A DNA stretch of 64,000 nt from Thalassotalea sp. 1_MG-2023 (GTDB lineage Bacteria; Pseudomonadota; Gammaproteobacteria; Enterobacterales; Alteromonadaceae): contig NZ_JAUOPD010000004.1 of the NCBI RefSeq assembly GCF_030546745.1, positions 124,001-188,000 of the forward strand, in the 5' to 3' direction. Both the position numbers and the translations under genes were made by a program. The notes beneath the pieces are model-generated. The model was not told the DNA's origin. It worked only from the letters and a program-made list of their open reading frames with translations, and did no database searches. Shown here piece by piece: positions 57,670 to 64,000 of this stretch. Numbering within the stretch: position 1 is the first letter of the stretch; every line of letters begins with the position of its first letter.

Positions 57670-59124
57670 ATGAGATTTATTATTAAGCTTCAGGCTGAAA
57701 TTGCGATTAAAAGTAGACCTGTACGTAAACGTTTCACAAAGATTTTAGAATCGAATATAAAAAACGTTTTACGCCGAGTAGATGAGCAGGTTACGTCAAA
57801 AATTAATTGGGACAGTATTGAAGTAAATAGTAAAAATAACTCTGTAGAAAATCGCGAAAAGCTTGTGAACGCATTAACATGCATTCCTGGTGTAGCGATG
57901 ATCATTGAAGTGCAACAACGTGAATTTACCGATTTACATGATATCTTTGAAAAAACACTTGAAATTCACGGCAAACATATTGAAAACAAAACTTTTTGTG
58001 TACGCGTGAAACGTACTGGAGAACATGATTTTTCTTCATTACAGGCTGAACAATATGTTGGTGGTGGGCTTAATCAAGCAGTTGATTCAGCAAAAGTACA
58101 ACTGAAAAAACCTGATGTAACCGTTCGGTTAGAAATAAAGCATAAAGACTTGTTTATTGTCACTGAACGTCATAAAGGCTTGGGCGGATTTCCAATTGCC
58201 ACTCAAGAAGATGTTCTTTCGTTAATGTCTGGTGGATTTGATTCAGGTGTTTCAAGTTATCAAATGATCAAAAAAGGCGCACGTACCCATTACTGCTTTT
58301 TTAATCTAGGTGGCTCAGCACACGAAGTAGGTGTGAAAGAAGTAAGCCACTTTCTGTGGAATAAATTCGGAGCATCACATCGGGTAAAGTTTTTTGCTGT
58401 TGATTTTGAACCCGTTGTTGCCGAAATCTTAGAAAACATTGAAAACGGCCAAATGGGCGTGATTTTAAAACGCATGATGATGCGCGCTGCGGCAAAAATT
58501 GCTGAAAAACGTGGTATACAAGCACTGGTTACTGGTGAAGCATTGGGCCAAGTATCTAGTCAAACTTTGACTAATTTAAATGTCATTGATCGTGTGACCG
58601 ACACGTTAATATTACGTCCGTTAGCTGCTTACGATAAACAAGATATTATCGACATTGCACGCGCAATAGGCACCGAAGATTTTGCTAAAACTATTCCTGA
58701 ATATTGTGGTGTGATCTCTAAAAAGCCAACAGTTAAAGCGGTACTTTCGAAAATAGAAGCGGAAGAAGAAAATTTTGATTTTTCCATTCTTGATCGTGTA
58801 GTTGAAGAAACTCGAATTTTTGATATTAAAGACATAGGCGAGCAAACCGAACAAGAAATTCGTGCCGTTGAAGAAGTATCTGAGCTAGGTGAAGGTGCTA
58901 TTGTATTAGATATTCGAAGCCCTGAAGAAGAAGACGAACGCCCGCTTGAGATAGAGCATGTAACCGTGCAACATTTGCCGTTTTTTAAATTGGCCACCCA
59001 ATTTGGAGATTTAGATCAAGCCAAACAATATTATTTGTATTGTGAACAAGGAGTAATGAGCAAGTTACAAGCTCTATATTTGATTGATATTGGTTTTGAA
59101 AACGTTAAAGTTTACCGACCATAA
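57670..59124 (+). CDS. thiI: tRNA 4-thiouridine synthase / thiamine biosynthesis ThiI
   Basis: Protein of 484 residues (482 in E. coli). A THUMP RNA-binding domain (about 60-165) is followed by the PP-loop pyrophosphatase ([16 protein letters not shown], about 179-194) and a C-terminal rhodanese domain (about 405-484). Active cysteines are present in [11 protein letters not shown] (about 345) and [10 protein letters not shown] (about 458). It moves persulfide sulfur from IscS to uridine 8 of tRNA and to ThiS for thiazole. It has its own promoter gap after the pomB terminator and converges with panE. Confidence 0.97.
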   Translation: MRFIIKLQAEIAIKSRPVRKRFTKILESNIKNVLRRVDEQVTSKINWDSIEVNSKNNSVENREKLVNALTCIPGVAMIIEVQQREFTDLHDIFEKTLEIHGKHIENKTFCVRVKRTGEHDFSSLQAEQYVGGGLNQAVDSAKVQLKKPDVTVRLEIKHKDLFIVTERHKGLGGFPIATQEDVLSLMSGGFDSGVSSYQMIKKGARTHYCFFNLGGSAHEVGVKEVSHFLWNKFGASHRVKFFAVDFEPVVAEILENIENGQMGVILKRMMMRAAAKIAEKRGIQALVTGEALGQVSSQTLTNLNVIDRVTDTLILRPLAAYDKQDIIDIARAIGTEDFAKTIPEYCGVISKKPTVKAVLSKIEAEEENFDFSILDRVVEETRIFDIKDIGEQTEQEIRAVEEVSELGEGAIVLDIRSPEEEDERPLEIEHVTVQHLPFFKLATQFGDLDQAKQYYLYCEQGVMSKLQALYLIDIGFENVKVYRP

Positions 59125-59142
59125 TAAGAAAACGTTTTGTTA

Positions 59143-60039
59143 TCAGCTATAATGCTGGTTAACTTGTTGATAAAGTAATGAGTTCTGCGGCACTTCTAAT
59201 TGGTGTTGTGCTGCCAACTTAACAATATAGCCATTGATATGTTCAATTTCAGTGGCTTTATTTTGTTGAAAATCCGCCCGCATTGAAGAACAATTTTTAG
59301 CAGTAACCGATGCCACCTTAAAAACATTGTTGATCAGCTGCTGCAATTCTAGTTTGATATTTTCCGCTGCAGCGACCTGCGTAATTTCAAAACAAATTTT
59401 ATGTATCAACTCTTGATACTGAGGTTTGAGTAATTCACCATTATCTATATTGTTAAGTGCGGTAATTGGATTGATCACGCAATTGATGGCTAATTTTATC
59501 CATTGATGATAACCAATATTATTGTGCCAAACGACACTCGGTAAGGCTTGATTCAATATAGTCGTGAGTGTTTTATGTTCTACTTCCGATGCCTGTTGCA
59601 ATTTACCTAGTTGGCTTTGACCATTACCTGTATGAGTGATAGCAAAGTTATCTGTTTTTTTGCTGCCATGGGTAGTAAGCAAGGTAAGAACACTTTGCTT
59701 AGGTAGTACAGCATGAATATCGTTTGGTGCAATAATGCCGTTATGGCATAAAATGATCGTTGCTTTTTCATTTAAGTAAGCTTGATACTGCTTTAATGCA
59801 GGTAAAATATCGTAAGCCTTTAAACACAAGAGTACGACATCCGCAAGTTGAAGTTGTTCTTTGTTTATAATGTTAAGTGGTATCACCGATAACTGATTAT
59901 CGTAGGTGGTCAGTGACATATTAGTATCAGTAGTCACTGCGCGTTGTGAACATAACAATGCCGGGGAATGCTCAGTGCTTACTAGGTGTGAATACCATAA
60001 TAAGCCGATTGCACCTTGTCCTATTACGACTATTTTCAT
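59143..60039 (-). CDS. panE: 2-dehydropantoate 2-reductase
   Basis: Protein of 298 residues from the ATG that overlaps the vanZ-like stop (TAATG), giving MKIVVIGQGAIGLLWYSHL, the usual NADPH-binding Rossmann start; the longer open frame is unneeded. The catalytic lysine region HQWIKLAINCVINPITALNN (about 175-194) is present. It reduces ketopantoate to pantoate for coenzyme A synthesis. Coupled with the vanZ-like gene upstream. Other pantothenate genes are not nearby. Confidence 0.92.
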   Translation of the reverse strand: MKIVVIGQGAIGLLWYSHLVSTEHSPALLCSQRAVTTDTNMSLTTYDNQLSVIPLNIINKEQLQLADVVLLCLKAYDILPALKQYQAYLNEKATIILCHNGIIAPNDIHAVLPKQSVLTLLTTHGSKKTDNFAITHTGNGQSQLGKLQQASEVEHKTLTTILNQALPSVVWHNNIGYHQWIKLAINCVINPITALNNIDNGELLKPQYQELIHKICFEITQVAAAENIKLELQQLINNVFKVASVTAKNCSSMRADFQQNKATEIEHINGYIVKLAAQHQLEVPQNSLLYQQVNQHYS

Positions 60040-60392
60040 TAACGAACTCGCTGGAAATACATTAACTTGAGCCATTTCAATGTGATAAAGGTTAAAATCC
60101 CGACAGTATCGGCGATAAAATCACTTAACTCAGGGTTTCTGAAACCTAGATACCATTGCCCTATTTCTGTTAGCGCAGCATAAAAAATTAATGCGATAGA
60201 TAATGTGATTAAAGGAAAGCGACAAGCGCTATGTAAAAACCAAGTTAATAGAAAAAATCCCAGCATATGACCAATAGAGTCAATATCAGTGCCTCGGCTA
60301 ATAATAGCTTCTAAATCTTTAGCGAGTAAGCTAACACCAGTGATTATGAGAATAAAAACAAATAGAATAAGCAAAAGCTTTTGGCTGTTCAT
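60039..60392 (-). CDS. VanZ-like small membrane protein
   Basis: Protein of 117 residues with four hydrophobic helices (about 6-23, 38-53, 58-75 and 90-107). The IDSIGHMLGFFLLTWFLHSA segment and the following LTEIGQWYLGFRNPELSDFI are typical of the VanZ family, where the Asp/His and Glu residues are conserved. VanZ relatives confer low-level teicoplanin resistance in other bacteria; here the function is unknown. It starts the panE transcript, with overlap at its stop. Confidence 0.8.
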   Translation of the reverse strand: MNSQKLLLILFVFILIITGVSLLAKDLEAIISRGTDIDSIGHMLGFFLLTWFLHSACRFPLITLSIALIFYAALTEIGQWYLGFRNPELSDFIADTVGILTFITLKWLKLMYFQRVR

Positions 60393-60529
60393 GTTGTATG
60401 ATTATGATTTGTCGCACGAAAGTTACATCATATCATGAGAGATGAATAAAAAAATGCCATGGATATTGGTTTTTAGCAATTCTAGATTTTGTTATGATGT
60501 CATTAACGATGATTAAATGAGAAAATATT

Positions 60530-61012
60530 ATGCCATCAATGGATATTGTATCTGAGATTAACATTGAAGAAGTACGTAATGCATCTGAGAATGCAACTAG
60601 AGAATTAAGTACACGTTTTGACTTTAGAGGGGTTGAAGCGAGCTTTGAATGGAAAAGCCCAAATGTGGTGGTAACTGCAGAAGGTGATTTTCAAATTAAA
60701 CAATTAGTTGATATGTTACGTAATCAATTAACGAAACGTAACGTTGACCCACAATCAATGTCTGTGGGAACTCCTGAATTTTCAGGGAAAAAATGCTCGG
60801 CGACTTGTAGTTTTAAAGAAGGAATTGATCAGCCTACAGCGAAAAAAATCGTTAAAGCAATAAAAGATAGTAAGCTCAAAGTGCAGGCTGCAATTCAAGG
60901 TGAGCAGGTACGTGTTACCGGTAAAAAACGTGATGATTTGCAATCTGTAATGAAGTTAGTAAGAGAACAAGAATTAGAACAATCGTTTCAATTTACCAAT
61001 TTCCGCGATTAA
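60530..61012 (+). CDS. yajQ: YajQ family nucleotide/c-di-GMP-binding protein
   Basis: Protein of 160 residues with the family start [20 protein letters not shown] and end QFTNFRD. Two ferredoxin-like halves (about 1-90 and 95-160) are seen, with [13 protein letters not shown] and [20 protein letters not shown] conserved. YajQ proteins bind nucleotides, and some family members bind c-di-GMP. That would connect to the two GGDEF enzymes in this window, but the link is inference. It stands as a single gene, with an inverted repeat 17 bases after its stop. Confidence 0.93.
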   Translation: MPSMDIVSEINIEEVRNASENATRELSTRFDFRGVEASFEWKSPNVVVTAEGDFQIKQLVDMLRNQLTKRNVDPQSMSVGTPEFSGKKCSATCSFKEGIDQPTAKKIVKAIKDSKLKVQAAIQGEQVRVTGKKRDDLQSVMKLVREQELEQSFQFTNFRD

Positions 61013-61028
61013 TCCTGCTGCTCCTATG

Positions 61029-61068
61029 TATTAGCGCTTATTTTAAATCCGTTTAAAAAGCGCTAATA
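61029..61068 (+). terminator. Long hairpin after yajQ
   Basis: An 11-bp perfect stem TATTAGCGCTT / AAGCGCTAATA encloses a second dyad, TTTAAA-TCCG-TTTAAA. No T run follows, so it may be an RNA-stabilising or processing end rather than a strong terminator. Confidence 0.45.
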
Positions 61069-61494
61069 ATCCACTGCTGTTGAAAAAACAATCTATTTGG
61101 TATCGTCTACTTTACAGCTGTTCCGAGATTCTGAAAAATAATCCTTATTATTGAACTTAAAAAGCTGTTTTTATTGGCTGAGATTAAGTAAATTAATCCG
61201 AAGTCTAGGGCTTATTAGTTTTAAGTGTATTTTTTACTGAAACAATCTTTGCATGATTTTACTTTTTTTACTGATTTTTTAAGTAGAAATTGAGAACTTA
61301 AGTACTGATTAGATAATAAGAACATTAACGAGCAGCTTGCATGTTTAACTGAATGCACTCAAATGTTTCGTTCTTTTAATTAAGCATGTAAGTTTTATTA
61401 CGCAAACTGCATACTTAATTGATGTAAATTAATATCATCAATAGTTAACACGCCCTAATTATGAATATATAAATAACAATAAAGAAAGGTTTTC
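61069..61494. promoter_or_regulatory. Upstream region of the NSS symporter gene
   Basis: AT-rich gap without coding sequence. It contains an inverted repeat ATTGATG-N11-CATCAAT (61418-61442) about 50 bases before the symporter ATG, placed like an operator. The spacing does not fit FNR or CRP, and the protein that binds it is unknown. Confidence 0.4.
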
Positions 61495-62844
61495 ATGGCT
61501 ACGTCTCGTGGAGAGTTCAGCTCTCGTATTGGTTTTATTATGGCTGCTGCTGGCTCAGCAGTAGGATTAGGGAATATTTGGGGATTTCCAACTCAAACAG
61601 CAAGTAATGGCGGCGCAGCTTTTGTTTTTGTGTATCTGATTTTAGCGTTTTGTTTAGCCTATCCTGCGTTTATGGCGGAATTATTAATTGGTCGGTATGG
61701 TCAAGCGAATGCAGTCACTTCTTTGCAAAAAATGTCGCGTACGAAAGGCCACAAACAGTTTGCTTTTCTTGTTGGTTTTGGTGGGGTTATTTGTGCAGCG
61801 CTTATTCTAAGCTTTTATGGCATTATTGCCGGCTGGATGATGTCTTATGCCATAGAGCCTGTCGCTCATTTTGTTGGTGCAGGAAATAGTGCTGAATGGG
61901 TGGTCTCGCAATCTTTGACACGAAATGTTCTGTTTACAGCTTGTTTCATGTTTTTAACCATTTTTGTTATCAGACGCGGCGTTGAAGACGGCATAGAGAA
62001 ATGGTCAAAGCGCCTGATGCCATTATTAATCGGTTTACTGGTTTTACTGATAGGTTATGTTTTTACCTTAGAAGGCGCTAGTGAAGGACTCAATGCGTAT
62101 TTAAATCCTGATTTTAGTCGCGTGTTAGATCCAGGGCTTTTGATCAGCGCAATGGGACAAGCCTTTTTCTCGTTATCACTTGGTACCAGTGTGATGGTTA
62201 TTTATGGCTCATATATTTCTAAGAAAGAAAATTTAGTTTCGTTAGGAGCACAGGTAACGTTAATAGATGTGAGCATTGCGTTTTTAGCAGGGTTACTCAT
62301 TATTCCAGCGATGTATGTTGCACAAGCACAAGGTGTTGCTATTTTTGCTGATGATGGCAGCCTAATATCAGGTTCAGGATTGGTGTTTGCTGTATTGCCG
62401 GCACTTTTTGATACGATGGGTAGTATGGGGTTAACGGTTGGTTTTGCTTTTTTTGTACTGATGTCAGTTGCTGCATTAACATCGAGCATTTCAATGCTAG
62501 AGGGGCCAGTATCATACGTTGTTGAGCGCCATAACATTGAACGTAAAAAAGCGACAACGTTTATTGGTATTCTGATTTTCTTAATGAGCGTTGGTATTAT
62601 TAGCCAATTAAACGTAATGCTAGATTTTGTTGCAACCCTTGCCACAGAGTACGGTCAACCCATTATTGCGATGCTTTGTTGTATATTTGTCGGTTGGATT
62701 TGGCACCGAAATGATATACTTAAAGAAATTCAATCAGGCAATGAAAAAGTTGAGCACTCAATTTTTTGGAAAATTTGGCCTTGGTATACTAAATTTGTTT
62801 GTCCTACGGCGATTGCAATCGTATTTATTCATTCTTTACGTTAA
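61495..62844 (+). CDS. Sodium-dependent neurotransmitter-symporter family (NSS) transporter
   Basis: Protein of 449 residues with 11 to 12 hydrophobic helices. The first helix GFIMAAAGSAVGLGNIWGFP (about 13-32) is the sodium and substrate site of the NSS fold, and helix 6 to 8 elements (AMGQAFFSLSLGTSVMVIYG, about 220-239) are present. It imports an amino acid such as tyrosine, tryptophan or leucine with sodium; the exact substrate cannot be read. Preceded by AAAGAAAGG at the start and followed by a bidirectional terminator. Confidence 0.93.
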   Translation: MATSRGEFSSRIGFIMAAAGSAVGLGNIWGFPTQTASNGGAAFVFVYLILAFCLAYPAFMAELLIGRYGQANAVTSLQKMSRTKGHKQFAFLVGFGGVICAALILSFYGIIAGWMMSYAIEPVAHFVGAGNSAEWVVSQSLTRNVLFTACFMFLTIFVIRRGVEDGIEKWSKRLMPLLIGLLVLLIGYVFTLEGASEGLNAYLNPDFSRVLDPGLLISAMGQAFFSLSLGTSVMVIYGSYISKKENLVSLGAQVTLIDVSIAFLAGLLIIPAMYVAQAQGVAIFADDGSLISGSGLVFAVLPALFDTMGSMGLTVGFAFFVLMSVAALTSSISMLEGPVSYVVERHNIERKKATTFIGILIFLMSVGIISQLNVMLDFVATLATEYGQPIIAMLCCIFVGWIWHRNDILKEIQSGNEKVEHSIFWKIWPWYTKFVCPTAIAIVFIHSLR

Positions 62845-62845
62845 T

Positions 62846-62868
62846 AAAAGGCGCAATGCGCCTTTTTT
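62846..62868. terminator. Bidirectional terminator between NSS gene and thioredoxin
   Basis: AAAAGGCGC / GCGCCTTTT stem with a three-base loop and T runs on both strands; the two converging genes meet here. Confidence 0.88.
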
Positions 62869-63181
62869 ATCCATCAACAAATTCAGTCACTTGCTGAACA
62901 GAGGCTGCACCTACTTTTCGATCAACAAGCTCACCATCATTTAATAAAAGTAAAGTAGGTATGCCTCTTACGCCATATTGCGCCATTAAATCTGGTGCTT
63001 CATCGGCGTTCACTTTTATCACTGTTAACGCTGAATTTTCATTCGCAACTTGTTCGAGTACTGGTGCAATCATTTTACATGGGCCGCACCAAGGCGCATA
63101 AAAATCTACTAGCACTTTACCTTTGGATGTTAGCACTTGTTGTTGAAAATCTTCTGATGTTATTTCTTTCACACTGCTCAT
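62867..63181 (-). CDS. trxA: Thioredoxin
   Basis: Protein of 104 residues. The redox motif WCGPCK occupies residues 31-36, the cis-proline segment RGIPTLLLL about 72-80 and LVDFYAP the preceding strand. It is a cytoplasmic thioredoxin that reduces protein disulfides with NADPH and thioredoxin reductase. GGGGAAGAA lies ahead of the ATG. Whether it is the main TrxA or a second copy cannot be known from the window. It is divergent from the LysR gene. Confidence 0.93.
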   Translation of the reverse strand: MSSVKEITSEDFQQQVLTSKGKVLVDFYAPWCGPCKMIAPVLEQVANENSALTVIKVNADEAPDLMAQYGVRGIPTLLLLNDGELVDRKVGAASVQQVTEFVDG

Positions 63182-63289
63182 GTTCTTCCCCGTTTATATA
63201 ACAATAAATGAAGAGAAGATTATATTTTACTTGATATTGTTTTATTAGTCGGCTTAAATGGAATTTATTGTTCTATTTATGAGATAAAA

Positions 63290-64000
63290 GTGCAGAATAA
63301 ACGGAATTCACTAGCACTCGATAACTATCGTTTTTTTGTCGCGATTGTTGAAGCTGGTTCATTAACGAAAGCGTCCGCGGATCTAGGTATTCCAAAATCA
63401 AAATTAAGCCGACGATTGGCTCAATTAGAACAGCAGTTGGGAAGCCAATTGTTGATCCGAACTACGCGCACAATAACACTCACAGAATCTGGTCATTTAT
63501 TATATCAACAGTGCCAACCGCATGTAGCAGCGCTTACTGATGTAGAACAGTTTATTTATGACAGTCATCATCAGATCAAAGGCGAATTAAAGCTATTACT
63601 CCCATTAGAGTTTTTCAACCAAGTTATTGGTGAATTAATTACAACATTTGCAACGCAATATTCTGATTTACAAATCCAATGTCAGCATTATACGGGGACA
63701 ACCCCACCATATGATCACCAATTCGATTTGGTGTTTGTTTTGCATGAGGGTTCCCTACCAAACTCAAATTGGATCAGCAAAAGTTTATTAAGTTTTTCTC
63801 AATCCATCTATGTCAGTGAACGGGATAGTTCTGTCTCGGTGAATGAGATTGCACAACTTAATAATATTGATGCTATTCTTGCTGACAGATCAGAAACATG
63901 GTTACTTCGAGAGCATGGAAAAGTGACTGAATTAAACCCGAAGCCTGTCATGATGCTAGCGAGCCCTGAAATGCGCGCAAAAGCCTGTGAGCAAGGAATT
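63290..64000 (+). CDS. LysR family transcriptional regulator (3'-truncated)
   Basis: The frame is open from GTG 63290 to the right edge, giving 237 residues of an expected 290-300; the end lies outside the window. The N-terminal helix-turn-helix is typical (FFVAIVEAGSLTKASADLGI, about 15-34; SKLSRRLAQLEQQLGSQLL, about 37-55; RTITLTESG, about 60-68). The substrate-binding half begins at about 90. No in-frame ATG exists upstream, so GTG was chosen. LysR proteins often regulate the neighbouring divergent gene, here thioredoxin, but its target may lie to the right. Confidence 0.9.
   Translation, partial: MQNKRNSLALDNYRFFVAIVEAGSLTKASADLGIPKSKLSRRLAQLEQQLGSQLLIRTTRTITLTESGHLLYQQCQPHVAALTDVEQFIYDSHHQIKGELKLLLPLEFFNQVIGELITTFATQYSDLQIQCQHYTGTTPPYDHQFDLVFVLHEGSLPNSNWISKSLLSFSQSIYVSERDSSVSVNEIAQLNNIDAILADRSETWLLREHGKVTELNPKPVMMLASPEMRAKACEQGI

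Overview
The window comes from an AT-rich, marine-type gammaproteobacterium of the Alteromonadales. Colwelliaceae (Colwellia/Thalassotalea-like) is my best guess, inferred from gene content and order: an MSHA pilus locus ending at mreBCD, maf-rng-yhdP-nitrilase-tldD, nrdR-ribD-ribE-ribBX, dxs-ispA-xseB opposite sodium-type pomAB, and thiI. No tRNA, rRNA, CRISPR array or intact insertion sequence was seen. Both ends cut genes: mshG at the left, a LysR regulator at the right.

1-12603: distal half of the MSHA type IV pilus locus (mshG, F, B, A, then C, D, O, P and Q). It is unusual in three ways. A PglL/Wzy-type O-oligosaccharyltransferase lies antisense between mshA and the rest. An extra MshA-like prepilin leads the mshCDOP run. 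A PEP-CTERM protein sits between mshP and mshQ. 12772-23807: cell-shape genes mreBCD followed by maf (yhdE), rng, yhdP, a nitrilase and tldD, tightly packed with several overlaps.

23970-26936: a probable zinc-uptake unit, with a Zur-like operator, a small CxxC protein and a TonB receptor carrying four His/Asp/Glu-rich loops (ZnuD-like). 27109-34463: a CvfB-like S1 protein, a TerB-like protein, a DUF5009 membrane acyltransferase and an RND efflux pair. 34821-38256: two divergent diguanylate cyclases, both with GGEEF and RxxD inhibitory sites.

38257-40124: a decaying gap containing a frameshifted universal-stress-protein remnant, a small EF-hand gene, a double hairpin/terminator that may end a small RNA, and two minus-strand stretches that read like broken coding sequence. 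40125-44720: secreted TAP-like hydrolase, NatAB-type ABC exporter, ECF-like sigma factor and a four-helix membrane protein.

45033-49840: glyA, then nrdR-ribD-ribE-ribBX. RibBX is a DHBP synthase whose GTP cyclohydrolase II half has lost the zinc cysteines, and the usual next genes ribH-nusB are absent. 49891-55576 (minus): a periplasmic binding-protein-like gene, a secreted amidase, and dxs-ispA-xseB. 55821-64000: pomAB, thiI, panE-vanZ (minus), yajQ, an NSS sodium symporter, thioredoxin (minus) and the truncated LysR gene.

Functional themes are surface attachment (MSHA, c-di-GMP enzymes), flagellar rotation (PomAB), envelope shape, and isoprenoid, riboflavin, thiamine and pantothenate cofactor supply. 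Functions come from family motifs read by eye; no database search was run.
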